64,000 nt of DNA from Clostridia bacterium (GCA_017408585.1 JAFQUJ010000016.1:109094-173093); one strand, 5' to 3'; positions 8,922 to 18,026 are shown, counted from the first letter of the stretch. The notes: generated from the sequence alone by a model not told the origin. Translations and numbers: made by a program.

Positions 8922-9977
8922 TCATTTACCCACCTTCGAAAGTAATTTTTTAACTAGCATATTCGCGCCTATCATAATAAGGAACAAAACGAATGCTATT
9001 GAGGAGGCGTATCCTACCTCCCAGCGCTGATTTCCATAGTCGTCGATACAGTGCATGATTGTATGACATGAATAGTTAACTGATGGGAATCCGCAAAGCT
9101 GTGTTACAACGCCACCGAAGTTGAATGCGCCCGTAATTGACATTACCGCACCGAACATAAGGTGGTTCTTCATTTGTGGTAGTGTTATGTACCAAAGCTC
9201 CTGCCATCTGTTCTTAACTCCGTCGATGGCGGCAGCCTCAAATTGGTTTTTATCAAGGGTTTGAAGTCCTCCTATAAATGATAGGAAGGCTGTACCTAGT
9301 GACATCCAAAGCGCAACAACTATACAAAGCGTCATTGCGTAGTTTTCGTCATGGAACCAAAGCACAGGCGTGTCAATGACTCCGAGGTCGAGAAGAATAC
9401 CGTTTACCCAACCATATGCGTCATCTGAGAAGAGCGCCGACCAAATGGTGTAAGCTCCGCCTGAGATTGATGGTGCATAGAATACAAGGGTTACAAGTGC
9501 TCTTACCTTGGGCGCTAGCTCGTTAATGAACCACGCGACAAGGAATGAAAGGATATACGATACAGGACCGATTACCATAGCGAATACGAGTGTGTTCTTA
9601 CAAGCCTGCAAGAATATATCGTCCTCGAAGAACAATCTTGTATAGTTATCCAGACCAATGAAGATGTCCCAGCTTATTTCAAGCATATTAAATGAGGTAA
9701 AGCTGAGTATGAATGATAGAAGCACCGGGAAAAGAGTGAACAGAATGAACACGAGCATAAAGGGGGCAACCATAAAGTATGCAACCTTATGGCGCTTCAT
9801 CTCCTTTATTGTCCATTGTGCCATTGTCATATCTTTTCTTGCTACTGCTCTTTTAGCAAATGGCTCATCGTTTCTTCTGCCGGTACTTGTAGAATCCGCT
9901 CCACATTCTGCGTAGATTCGGTTGAACTCTTCCGCAGGGATCGAGCGTAATGGTGAATTATTATTTCGTCTTTCCAT
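8922..9977 (-). CDS. Sugar ABC transporter permease, MalF type (pair 1)
   Basis: A 351-residue permease with a hydrophilic cytoplasmic N terminus of about 65 residues, then six membrane helices starting at VAYFMVAPFMLVFILF. A typical EAA loop lies near residue 255 (EAAAIDGVKNRWQELWYITL). It follows the solute-binding-protein gene by 28 bases and precedes its MalG partner by one base, the standard arrangement binding protein - MalF - MalG. Confidence 0.92.
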   Translation of the reverse strand: MERRNNNSPLRSIPAEEFNRIYAECGADSTSTGRRNDEPFAKRAVARKDMTMAQWTIKEMKRHKVAYFMVAPFMLVFILFTLFPVLLSFILSFTSFNMLEISWDIFIGLDNYTRLFFEDDIFLQACKNTLVFAMVIGPVSYILSFLVAWFINELAPKVRALVTLVFYAPSISGGAYTIWSALFSDDAYGWVNGILLDLGVIDTPVLWFHDENYAMTLCIVVALWMSLGTAFLSFIGGLQTLDKNQFEAAAIDGVKNRWQELWYITLPQMKNHLMFGAVMSITGAFNFGGVVTQLCGFPSVNYSCHTIMHCIDDYGNQRWEVGYASSIAFVLFLIMIGANMLVKKLLSKVGK

Positions 9978-10005
9978 TATTTTTCTCCTTTACAAGTATT
10001 TTCGG

Positions 10006-13000
10006 CTATTTCTTGCTAACGATGATTTTTTCGCCGGTTATGACATCGATATAGTCCATATCAAATTCAATTCTTCTTCTTGTGATTTCCTTATTGATTG
10101 CAGGAACATATGAAAGAAGTGAATCTGCTGGGTCCTTCGCCTCGTTATATGCTGCGAGGAATGCGAAGTTTACATATCTTGCAAGATAGTAGCTTCCCGG
10201 ATAGTTAGGAACTGCTGCAAGATTGTTAAATTGTGAAAGAATTGCATCTCTTTCCTCGTTTGTCCAAGGAATTTCCTTAATCGCCTCGGTGTTAGGTGTT
10301 GGGTGACGGCCTGCAATACCTTGAATTGATACCATTTCATTGGTATATGCAACCTGACAGTCCTTACCTACATACCACTTCATGAATTTCCATGCATCAT
10401 CCTCGTCCTCACATCCGGATAGCATAACACAGCCTGTTACGGTTGCGATTGCGCTATTGTTGATATACTTTGTTCCATCTGCTCTTTCGTGCTCATAGCC
10501 GGGAAGGGTTGTAAAGCCCCAAAGACCGGAGAGCTCTGATGCGAATAGAGTCAATTGGTTACAGGTTGAGTAATCCGCAATACCGATTGGCATTTCACCT
10601 GTTCTGAAACGGTTTGCAAAATCGTAAACGGTTGGAAGTGAGTATTGAGTGTACATATTACAGAGCTTTGTAAACGCGCCAAGAACGCCCGTGTTATCAA
10701 AGTTGATCTGCATACCGCCATTCTTATATACCTCGTTGTTGCTTTGATATATGAATGTGTAGATGTCGTTTTGGATACCTATTTCCATATTATTATATTG
10801 AAGAACAGGAACCATAGCCAAAACATCATCCCATGTTTCAGGAATATCAAGCTCAAGGTCTGCTAGAATGTCCTTACGATAGAAAAGCATTGAGAAGCTG
10901 AGCTTATCAGGTAGTCCGTAATAGGTGTATTCAACCTCTGCATCCTCTGAATTATCATGAAGAGTTAGAGGAACCATTGCAACCTCCGGGAACCATGTAA
11001 GAACCTCAGGATCTTTTTCTATAAACTTATTAAGTGGTAGAACTGCGCTACGGAGAGCGAAGTCTATAATTTGTGCGCTCGATTCAAATAGTGAAACATC
11101 AGGTCCTTTTCCTGCCAAAACTGATGGAAGAAGTGTTCCTGCGGAAACGAGCTTAAGGTTTGCTGACACACCTGTTTTTGGTGTGAAATCATTATCTATA
11201 AGGCTTCTCATTACTTGTGCTTGGTCACGACCTAGTGCGATCCATACCTCAACAGGCTCTTTTTCGCTGTCGTCGTCACCTGCTTCAGCACCAAGCGAGT
11301 TATAGTCTGTGATAAAGCTATAGAAGAACATTGATAGCTCATACCACAATCTCTTGAAGAAGTTGCCCTCGCTCTTGGGCAATTCTGCGTTTGCCGGTTG
11401 TATTTGTAGATAGTCAACCTTCAATGGCTGTGATGATACATTTGTTATCCATGTACCAAGTGATCCCAGCTGTGTCTTGAAGGTTTCAAGATTTCCTGCG
11501 ATTTCTCTTTCGTCGCTCGCCATCTTATTTAAAAGAATGTAGAGCTGTTCAAGAGTAGCAGTGTTTTCGCCCTTTAGCTTATTTGTTTCAGATAGTGCCT
11601 TAAACACCTTTTTAAGATTGATAGACTCAACCATCATTGTTTCAAGCACATCAGGCATTACCTCTGAGAACTTATATGATTGGTTCGGGTCAGGGTCACT
11701 ACCTGTGAGCTTAATAATTTCAAGATACGCTGCGTTAAGGTTTGCAAGGGTATCAGAGATTTGTCTGATTTGAACTGCCATATCGGCAAGGGAAACCTCA
11801 AACTTGATTGTATAAGGCTCTTCTCTTGCTTCCAGATAGAAGAAGAAATCTCTTTCCTGCTCGTTTACCTTGTCGCCTATGTACTTTGTATTCCAATCTG
11901 TTGAATAATCAAAACGACAGTTTGCAGCCTCTACGAATGGGAGCTCATCATCAATATAAACCTTACGAGATACATACATACCGCTGAGAAGGTCCTGCTT
12001 GTAACGGAATGCAATGCCATAATAGCCACTTTCGCTTACCTTTACCTCATATGTAATCCATTCGCCGATAGAGCTCCATTGAGTTCCGCCTGCGATGTTA
12101 TACCTTTGAACCTTTGCGGATTGTGCGCCTGTAAGACCGCTTGTAATAGGTGATGTTCTATCCTGCAAGGGATAAATTGTAACGCTTGAGGTATTCTTTA
12201 CATTTTCAGCCTCGATAACGATAGCTCCGGCGCTTGTTGGAGTGTTTGATGCGATATCGCCATGCTTGTTAAGATACTCCTCATAGGTTGGGATATTTAC
12301 GCTTGCGCTTGGACGGAGAACGATATCACCGAGGACAACCGGCTCTCTTGTGCTTTCGAGAGTGATTGTGTTCTCTCCTGCCTTTAAGAAGAACTCAAAT
12401 GGCTCAGTATAATGTCCGTCTGCGTCCTGAAGGGTATAGGTAACCCATTTTGGATCCTCTGACACCGATGGGCGAATATCGTTGCCGTTTCCATCCTGCT
12501 TGAAGCTGGGAACCTTGTTACCATTCTCGTCTGTTTTGTATTCGTAGTCATACTTCCATACCTTTGAAAGAATGACAGAACGCGCCTCAGCAAACGGAAT
12601 TTCTCCGTTGATTGAGAGTACACGCTCAATTGATGTGGTTTTACCTACAATCTGACAATATGGAATGTCAATTAGGTACAAGCCACTTTGTGGAACTGTG
12701 AATTTCCATGTTACCTTTCCGGAATCGGCGATTTTTAGCACATCGTCCTTTCCGTAGTAGCCATCCACCTTTTCGATTTTGGCTGTGTTAGAGTCAACAT
12801 TATCAACAATATCTATTACAACATTGCTCATTCCATCAGCCTTGTCCTCGTAATCGGCATACTTGTCCTGATATTCCTTGTAAGAGAGAGCGTTCAAAAT
12901 CTCACTTACATCAGAAATCGAAACCTTGTTGCCGGATGACGAGTTGTTCGTGGTGGCGGCAGATACAGGCATTGCGATTGCGCCGATAACCATTATCATG

Positions 13001-13041
13001 CAAACAAGAAATGCCAGTAATCTTTTCGCTTTCCTTTTCAT
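10006..13041 (-). CDS. Giant extracellular solute-binding protein with N-terminal sugar-binding-like domains
   Basis: A 1011-residue protein. Residues 1-29 are a Sec signal peptide ending MPVSAA, with no lipobox Cys. Residues about 70-245 and 270-420 each resemble CBM6/35-type jelly-roll modules: the second opens GAIVIEAENV and carries GEWITYEVKVSESGYYGIAFRY. A helical linker follows, then from about residue 612 a family-1 solute-binding domain (VEVWIALGRDQAQVMRSLID, GKGPDVSLFESSA, YYGLPDKLSFSMLFYRKD, PETWDDVLAMV). Binding proteins of this class deliver sugars to the permeases. It is the first gene of the operon, start set by GGAGG nine bases upstream of 13041. How it stays at the cell surface without a lipid anchor is unclear; an amphipathic WYELSMFFYSFI stretch near residue 585 could help. 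Confidence 0.85.
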   Translation of the reverse strand: MKRKAKRLLAFLVCMIMVIGAIAMPVSAATTNNSSSGNKVSISDVSEILNALSYKEYQDKYADYEDKADGMSNVVIDIVDNVDSNTAKIEKVDGYYGKDDVLKIADSGKVTWKFTVPQSGLYLIDIPYCQIVGKTTSIERVLSINGEIPFAEARSVILSKVWKYDYEYKTDENGNKVPSFKQDGNGNDIRPSVSEDPKWVTYTLQDADGHYTEPFEFFLKAGENTITLESTREPVVLGDIVLRPSASVNIPTYEEYLNKHGDIASNTPTSAGAIVIEAENVKNTSSVTIYPLQDRTSPITSGLTGAQSAKVQRYNIAGGTQWSSIGEWITYEVKVSESGYYGIAFRYKQDLLSGMYVSRKVYIDDELPFVEAANCRFDYSTDWNTKYIGDKVNEQERDFFFYLEAREEPYTIKFEVSLADMAVQIRQISDTLANLNAAYLEIIKLTGSDPDPNQSYKFSEVMPDVLETMMVESINLKKVFKALSETNKLKGENTATLEQLYILLNKMASDEREIAGNLETFKTQLGSLGTWITNVSSQPLKVDYLQIQPANAELPKSEGNFFKRLWYELSMFFYSFITDYNSLGAEAGDDDSEKEPVEVWIALGRDQAQVMRSLIDNDFTPKTGVSANLKLVSAGTLLPSVLAGKGPDVSLFESSAQIIDFALRSAVLPLNKFIEKDPEVLTWFPEVAMVPLTLHDNSEDAEVEYTYYGLPDKLSFSMLFYRKDILADLELDIPETWDDVLAMVPVLQYNNMEIGIQNDIYTFIYQSNNEVYKNGGMQINFDNTGVLGAFTKLCNMYTQYSLPTVYDFANRFRTGEMPIGIADYSTCNQLTLFASELSGLWGFTTLPGYEHERADGTKYINNSAIATVTGCVMLSGCEDEDDAWKFMKWYVGKDCQVAYTNEMVSIQGIAGRHPTPNTEAIKEIPWTNEERDAILSQFNNLAAVPNYPGSYYLARYVNFAFLAAYNEAKDPADSLLSYVPAINKEITRRRIEFDMDYIDVITGEKIIVSKK

Positions 13042-13123
13042 AAGAAACCTCCATTTTTTGCAAATTTGTTACCGCCGAGCGAGGCGGCTGCGCTCTTACA
13101 CGCGTGTGCGAGCGTCTTATGCA
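13042..13123 (-). promoter_or_regulatory. Structured 5' leader of the uptake operon
   Basis: The roughly 80-base leader is far more GC-rich than its flanks. It holds a hairpin built on CCGCC and GGCGG (13072-13087) and a second inverted repeat, CGCTC to GAGCG (13091-13114), around the palindrome ACACGCGTGT. These could be mRNA-stabilising or regulatory hairpins or an operator. I recognise no known riboswitch. Confidence 0.45.
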
Positions 13124-13129
13124 TAGTTT

Positions 13130-13158
13130 ATTTTAGCACAACAAAAGTGCAAAGTCAA
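13130..13158 (-). promoter_or_regulatory. SigA-type promoter of the uptake operon
   Basis: TTGACT (13153-13158) and TAAAAT (13130-13135) on the minus strand are separated by 17 bases. It should drive all seven genes down to the terminator at 1016-1047. Confidence 0.85.
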
Positions 13159-13530
13159 GAACATACTTTTTATATAAAATAAAACAAGTAATTTTTTAGA
13201 TTTCTTTATTTTTTTGCGTTTTGCTTATTATTAATTATTTGTAAATTTTTTTACAGCTTCCAAAAGCTCCCAAAAATCAGCCATAAGCCCTTTAAGCAAG
13301 CGAGGATTTTCTTGCTCTTACGTAGAGCTTTTATGAATAAATTATGAACGCAAAAGTGCGTCCTTCATTTGTGAAAAATGCACAAAATTAAGGGGCAGTT
13401 TTTGACAAATTAGACAAAGCTCCAAACTTTTTTGGAGCTTTTTTACGCCGATGCTAAAATTTTCGATATTTGGAGCGATTTTCGCTTGAAAATTCCAAAC
13501 TAAAAATACGGATATTTTTTCCTATACCAC
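13159..13530. other. AT-rich intergenic region with stem-loops and no gene
   Basis: No open reading frame worth calling. On the plus strand it contains short stem-loops (AGCAAG/CTTGCT at 13295-13316, an alternative GCTCT/AGAGC at 13314-13328, ACGCA/TGCGT at 13348-13361) followed by a strong terminator at 13416-13444. This is the layout of a small RNA, but I see no convincing promoter for one. Confidence 0.4.
13416..13444 (+). terminator. Orphan intrinsic terminator upstream of the ROK glucokinase
   Basis: A perfect 11-bp stem (13416-13426 with 13431-13441) is followed by T residues on the plus strand. No plus-strand gene ends upstream of it, so it either ends an unrecognised RNA or insulates the glucokinase promoter. 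Confidence 0.7.
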
Positions 13531-13559
13531 TTGACTTTAACGATATTTTCCTTTATAAT
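13531..13559 (+). promoter_or_regulatory. SigA-type promoter of the ROK glucokinase
   Basis: TTGACT (13531-13536), 17 bases, TATAAT (13554-13559). Transcription would start about 30 bases before the ATG at 13597. Confidence 0.88.
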
Positions 13560-13596
13560 TAAACTACAAACAATAAAAAACTCAGGAGATTTCAAA

Positions 13597-14559
13597 ATGT
13601 ACTATCTTGGTATTGATCTTGGCGGTACTAACATTGCTGCGGGTATCGTTGATGAAAATTCAAAAATTCTTTTTAAGGGCTCTGTTCCCACTATGGCTAA
13701 CAGAGATGGCAAGCTTATCATTAAGGACATGGCTGAGCTTTGCAAGAAGCTTGTAAGCGATGCGGGCTTGACAATTGACGACATCGAGTATGCAGGTATT
13801 GCTACTCCCGGTACAGCTAACTCTGAGACCGGTGTTGTTGAATACGCAAACAATCTTCCATTTGTTAATTTCCCTATTGCAGATTTATTAAAGGAATACC
13901 TCGGTGTTAAGAAGGTTTACATAGAAAATGACGCTAATGCGGCTGCAAAGGCTGAGGCTGTTGCGGGTGCTGCAAGAGGTGCTAAATACTCTGTTATGAT
14001 TACTCTTGGCACAGGTCTTGGTGGTGGTATCGTTATTGATGGCAAGGTTTACTCGGGCTTTAACCATGCAGGTGCTGAGCTAGGACATGTTGTTATTCAA
14101 AAGGACGGAAAGCAATGCACCTGTGGCAGAAAGGGCTGTTGGGAAACATATAGCTCCGCTACCGGTCTTGTTAATATGACAAAGGAAAGACTCATTGAGG
14201 CTAGAGCTAAGGGTATTCACTCACTTATCGACGATATGATTGATGGCGACCTTGACAGAGTTAACGCTCGTGTTGCCTTTGCTGCTATGAAGCAGGGCGA
14301 CGAGCTAGGAGCGCAGATCGTTGACGAATATATTAGCTATCTTGCAAGTGGCGTTGCTACTATGATTAACATTTTCCAACCAAATGTTCTCTCTATTGGT
14401 GGTGGCGTATGTAACGAAAGAGATTATCTTCTTGTTCCTTTGAAGGAAAAGGTTTTTGCTGAAACCTATTCAAGAGATCCATCAAAGCAAACAGAAATCA
14501 AGATTGCTGAGCTTGGAAACGACGCAGGCATTGTTGGCGCTGCATCTCTTGGCCTTTAA
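13597..14559 (+). CDS. glcK: Glucokinase, ROK family
   Basis: Phosphorylates glucose with ATP to glucose-6-phosphate in the cytoplasm. The ROK signatures are clear: N-terminal phosphate loop YLGIDLGGTNIAAGIVDE, ENDANAAAKAEA, the second ATP loop GTGLGGGIV and the zinc-binding CTCGRKGCWE around residue 180. Length (320 residues) is typical. The ATG at 13597 is preceded by AGGAGA; an upstream in-frame ATG at 13531 lies inside the promoter and is rejected. It has no DNA-binding N terminus, so it is a kinase and not a NagC-type repressor. Its place beside the uptake operon fits a role in using the imported sugar. Confidence 0.93.
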   Translation: MYYLGIDLGGTNIAAGIVDENSKILFKGSVPTMANRDGKLIIKDMAELCKKLVSDAGLTIDDIEYAGIATPGTANSETGVVEYANNLPFVNFPIADLLKEYLGVKKVYIENDANAAAKAEAVAGAARGAKYSVMITLGTGLGGGIVIDGKVYSGFNHAGAELGHVVIQKDGKQCTCGRKGCWETYSSATGLVNMTKERLIEARAKGIHSLIDDMIDGDLDRVNARVAFAAMKQGDELGAQIVDEYISYLASGVATMINIFQPNVLSIGGGVCNERDYLLVPLKEKVFAETYSRDPSKQTEIKIAELGNDAGIVGAASLGL

Positions 14560-14563
14560 TTTC

Positions 14564-14592
14564 AAAAAGCGTGGCTTGCCACGCTTTTGTTT
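14564..14592 (+). terminator. Intrinsic terminator after glcK
   Basis: A ten-base stem (14565-14574 with 14579-14588) with a four-base loop is followed by GTTTTC on the plus strand, just past the glcK stop. Confidence 0.85.
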
Positions 14593-14630
14593 TCAATTTT
14601 TGGATATAATTTAATGAAGGAGGTGGGACT

Positions 14631-16799
14631 ATGACGCTTGACACACCGATTGGCAAGCTATATGGTGTTGGACCAAAATACGAAAAATGCTTTAATTCAA
14701 ATTCTATATACACCATAAAGGATTTGCTCTACTATTTTCCTAGGGCTTACCAAAATCGTGGTGATATTCGCTCCGTTGCTGATCCTATTTTGGACAGCGA
14801 GCCTCATGCGTACATTTTGACCGTTGCCTCCGATGCTAAAAGCGCGGATATACGAAGAGGGCTTAACATTCTTAAGTTCAAGGCTTTTGACGATACCGGC
14901 ACAGTGACGATTACCTTCTTTAATCAAAGCTATCTAAAGGATGTCTTTAAGGTTGGCGCTACCTTTCGCTTTTGGGGCAAAATTGTTCAAGAAAAGCGGA
15001 CTCTGTGTATGAATTCGCCATCCTATGAGCCTTGCACGATGGCAAAGCCTCTTGCCCCATACATTTCTGTTTATCCACTTTTTAGTGGTGTAAATCAAAA
15101 GTATTTAGCCAAGCTTCTTTCACAGCTAAGGGGCGACATTTCAACACTTGTTACTGACTATTTACCCGAGAGCATTAGGCTCAAAAACAAGCTTTGTACT
15201 CTTGCCTATGCGCTTGAAAACATACACTTTCCTGAAAACAGCGACGCTCTTGAGCGTGCTATTCGTCGCCTTACCTTTGACGAGCTATTTATATTTGCTT
15301 TATCCATTTCGCAAATGAAGCAAGCGACAAGGGAGAGCACCGCACCTATTATGATAAAGCAAGATTTGACGCCTCTGCTAAGCCAAATGCCATATGAGCT
15401 AACCGGTGCTCAAAGGCGAACGGTTGAGGAATTAGAGGCGGATATGTGTCTAAAAAAAGCTATTTCTGCCCCATCAAGCGAGGAGCGATATATAGCCGAG
15501 GTAATGACCACTAAGCCAATGAACAGAATTATTGTTGGCGATGTTGGAAGTGGCAAGACGATTTGCGCCGCGGTAGGTGCGTATATTGCGTGCAAGAGTG
15601 GCTATCAATGTGCGCTTATGGTGCCGACTGAAATTCTTGCGTTTCAGCATTTCGAGGATCTTTGTCCTCTATTTGAAAGGGTTGGCATTTCCTGTGAGCT
15701 TCTTACAGGCTCAACTCCTGCAAGGGCAAAAAAAGCGATACTTGAGCGCCTTAAAAGTGGAAAGACTCAATTTATTATTGGAACTCATGCGCTAATTCAA
15801 ACGGGCGTTGAATTTAACAGGCTCGGACTTGTTATAACTGACGAGCAACACCGCTTTGGCGTAAGGCAGAGGGCAAGCCTTGCCGAAAAGAGTCAAAGCG
15901 CGCATGTTTTGGTTATGAGTGCGACACCTATTCCTCGTACTCTTTCGCTTATGATTTATGGTGACCTTGATATTTCTCTAATCGACGAGATGCCCAAGGG
16001 CAGACAGAGGGTTGACACCTTCGTTGTTGACGAGAGCTATCGTGCCCGTCTTAATGCTTTTATAAGAAAGCAGGTTAACGAGGGGCATCAGGCTTATGTT
16101 GTTTGTCCCAGCGTTGAGGAAAAGAAGGACGATATTCTTGACAGCGCTGATTTCAACCCATTCATTCTTGATTTTAACGACACTCCCCCCCTTAAATCAG
16201 CTGTTGACTACTCCAAGGTGTTGGCCGAGGAGCTACCCGATTTAAGAGTTGCCTTTCTCCATGGAAAAATGAAGTCAAGGGAAAAGGACGAGGTTATGAT
16301 GGCTTTCGCCAATGGTGAAATTGATGTTTTGGTTTCCACTACCGTTATCGAGGTTGGCGTAAATGTTCCAAACGCCACTCTTATGATAGTCGAGAACGCT
16401 GAGCGCTTTGGTCTATCTCAGCTCCATCAGCTACGCGGACGCGTAGGCCGTGGTAGTGACAAGTCATATTGCATTCTTGTTTCAAGCACAAATAGCGAGC
16501 GAAGCCGTGAGCGTCTTGAGATCATGCGTACAACCTATGACGGCTACACAATTGCCGAGCGAGATCTTAAAATGCGTGGCCCCGGTGATTTCTTCTCCAG
16601 CTCTCCTTCCATTCGCCAATCCGGCGAGATGAGCTTCACTATTGCAAAATCCTGCTCCGATGAGGTGCTTCTCTACTCTGCCTTTGAGAGCGCAAGAGAG
16701 CTACTCTGTGTCGATAAAGCACTATCCTTGCCCGAGCATTCCTTGCTTTTAGCTAAGGTTTTAGAGGTGTGCGAGGTCGGTAAGAAAACGATTAATTAA
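14631..16799 (+). CDS. recG: ATP-dependent DNA helicase RecG
   Basis: Branch-migration helicase that rescues stalled replication forks and processes Holliday junctions. It has an N-terminal wedge/OB region, Walker A VGDVGSGKT, the DEQH box ITDEQHRFGVRQR, motif III MSATPIPRT, and the C-terminal helicase and TRG region (QLRGRVGRG, ERDLKMRGPGDFF). At 722 residues it is slightly longer than most. Extra segments sit before Walker A (around APSSEERYIAEVMTTK) and in the second helicase domain (DSADFNPFILDFND). AAGGAGGTGG lies seven bases upstream of the ATG. Confidence 0.96.
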   Translation: MTLDTPIGKLYGVGPKYEKCFNSNSIYTIKDLLYYFPRAYQNRGDIRSVADPILDSEPHAYILTVASDAKSADIRRGLNILKFKAFDDTGTVTITFFNQSYLKDVFKVGATFRFWGKIVQEKRTLCMNSPSYEPCTMAKPLAPYISVYPLFSGVNQKYLAKLLSQLRGDISTLVTDYLPESIRLKNKLCTLAYALENIHFPENSDALERAIRRLTFDELFIFALSISQMKQATRESTAPIMIKQDLTPLLSQMPYELTGAQRRTVEELEADMCLKKAISAPSSEERYIAEVMTTKPMNRIIVGDVGSGKTICAAVGAYIACKSGYQCALMVPTEILAFQHFEDLCPLFERVGISCELLTGSTPARAKKAILERLKSGKTQFIIGTHALIQTGVEFNRLGLVITDEQHRFGVRQRASLAEKSQSAHVLVMSATPIPRTLSLMIYGDLDISLIDEMPKGRQRVDTFVVDESYRARLNAFIRKQVNEGHQAYVVCPSVEEKKDDILDSADFNPFILDFNDTPPLKSAVDYSKVLAEELPDLRVAFLHGKMKSREKDEVMMAFANGEIDVLVSTTVIEVGVNVPNATLMIVENAERFGLSQLHQLRGRVGRGSDKSYCILVSSTNSERSRERLEIMRTTYDGYTIAERDLKMRGPGDFFSSSPSIRQSGEMSFTIAKSCSDEVLLYSAFESARELLCVDKALSLPEHSLLLAKVLEVCEVGKKTIN

Positions 16800-16831
16800 C
16801 TTACTTTTTCTTTGGAAAAAGAAAAAGTAAG
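16800..16831. repeat. Perfect 14-bp inverted repeat after recG
   Basis: Arms 16800-16813 and 16818-16831 (CTTACTTTTTCTTT and its complement) are separated by GGAA and start at the recG stop codon. It has no clean T tail. It may be a terminator variant or a small dispersed palindrome. No transposase is linked to it. Confidence 0.6.
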
Positions 16832-16873
16832 CAAAAAGAAATCATATAAATATAAAAGCAATTAAAAAAATAC

Positions 16874-16901
16874 AAAAACCGACACAGAGTGTCGGTTTTT
16901 T
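16874..16901. terminator. Bidirectional terminator between recG and the zinc-ribbon gene
   Basis: Stem 16874-16885 with 16889-16900 (core CCGACACAGAGTGTCGG), with A and T runs on both sides so it can act in both directions between two convergent genes. An identical core recurs at 18468-18494. Confidence 0.88.
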
Positions 16902-16904
16902 GAT

Positions 16905-18026
16905 TTAATTGCGTAAAAGTGCGGCCAATCGACTTGTCGCCTCCACAAGCTCTGCGCTCGTTTCGTTAGCTTTTTTAATGAGCGCATTATGATAAACCAC
17001 CGCCTCCAAAAGTTGTGCTGTAGAGGTTTTAATTTGAGAAATTATTCTATCTGCACTAATCTCTATTGTTCGACATATTTGGCGCGTAGCGCTTTCGATT
17101 GTTTCAATGAGTTCCTCGTGTCTTACTTGTTTGTCCACTTGAATGAGAGCCTCTTGCATCGTCTTCGCTCGACCACTCTCGAAATAGTAGATTACGAGAT
17201 CCAAGTATTTCCAATCTCTTTCATCAAGCACTTGAGAATAGTTTTCTACAAGCGATTTGTTTATTTTCCTTGCCTGCAATGCTATTTGAGTTGTTTTTTT
17301 GCTTACTCGCTCCAATGAGGTTGCCCATTTGTTCCTAAAATTGCAAAGTAAATCATATAAAACAAATGATCCGTTTATCAAATCAATTGCCTCGTTTATC
17401 TTTTTGCGTTTTAAAAAATGAATCGCTGACAATTCATCATACTGTCTTTTAAGATCTGAAATTTTCGCTTCCATTCTAATTTTCCTGGACTTTTCTTTAT
17501 TGAAATCCCTGTCAATTAGGTTGTTGAATATTTCACAATGGTTATCATAAGTAAGCATTTTTTTATTGCGCTCTACATCTTCTATATCTTCCATGTAGGA
17601 AAATTTACTCATATAGTAATCTCTATATCCTTCATTCTCACAACCAATATATCCATGACTAAATTTTAGATACAAATTGAAAACGAGTTCGTGTTCTTCT
17701 AGTCTATAAGATTTCCAATTCATAAACCATTTATCGAACAGCTCTGCTCTTCGGGCGCTTTTTTGATCATCACGAAATTCCGATTCGTAAAATTCTATTC
17801 TTTCCAAATTATTTTCGTGAATGATTTGAACGGCATCGTCAAAAAGGCAAGAAATCGCGGAAAGTCCTGCTCTTAGCGCATACAAATCGCTTAATATTTC
17901 ATCTATGTTATCAGTTTTTGTTGTCGCAATTACTTGCGGCTTTTCTTCTACTGCTCCGCAATCGAATCCGCAATTTGGACAAAATCTAAGCTCCACCTTT
18001 GTTCCACAACTTTGGCAATATTTCAT
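16905..18026 (-). CDS. Zinc-ribbon helical protein of unknown function
   Basis: Function not recognised. The first 24 residues form a zinc ribbon of two CxxC pairs (YCQSCGTK and FCPNCGFDCG). The remaining 350 residues are charged and predicted mostly helical, with a probable coiled coil around residues 165-210 and a Ser/Thr/Ala-rich helical end (DRIISQIKTSTAQLLEAV, ETSAELVEATSRLAALL) reminiscent of a signalling or scaffolding helix. There is no signal peptide or membrane helix. It is divergent from the XRE regulator at 18193, which may control it. The region is more AT-rich than neighbouring housekeeping genes, and the pair is bracketed by repeated terminators, suggesting a transferred cassette. 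Confidence 0.7.
   Translation of the reverse strand: MKYCQSCGTKVELRFCPNCGFDCGAVEEKPQVIATTKTDNIDEILSDLYALRAGLSAISCLFDDAVQIIHENNLERIEFYESEFRDDQKSARRAELFDKWFMNWKSYRLEEHELVFNLYLKFSHGYIGCENEGYRDYYMSKFSYMEDIEDVERNKKMLTYDNHCEIFNNLIDRDFNKEKSRKIRMEAKISDLKRQYDELSAIHFLKRKKINEAIDLINGSFVLYDLLCNFRNKWATSLERVSKKTTQIALQARKINKSLVENYSQVLDERDWKYLDLVIYYFESGRAKTMQEALIQVDKQVRHEELIETIESATRQICRTIEISADRIISQIKTSTAQLLEAVVYHNALIKKANETSAELVEATSRLAALLRN

Noticed and set aside
13042..13123. Riboswitch in the uptake-operon leader
   Set aside because: The two hairpins lack a recognisable aptamer core and there is no terminator alternative before the start codon.
13531..13596. Longer glucokinase start at an upstream ATG
   Set aside because: That ATG lies within the -35/-10 promoter region and has no ribosome site; the ATG at 13597 has AGGAGA and starts the conserved domain.
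16800..16831. Perfect inverted repeat as a transposon end
   Set aside because: No transposase, second end or target duplication is visible; treated only as a palindrome or terminator variant.
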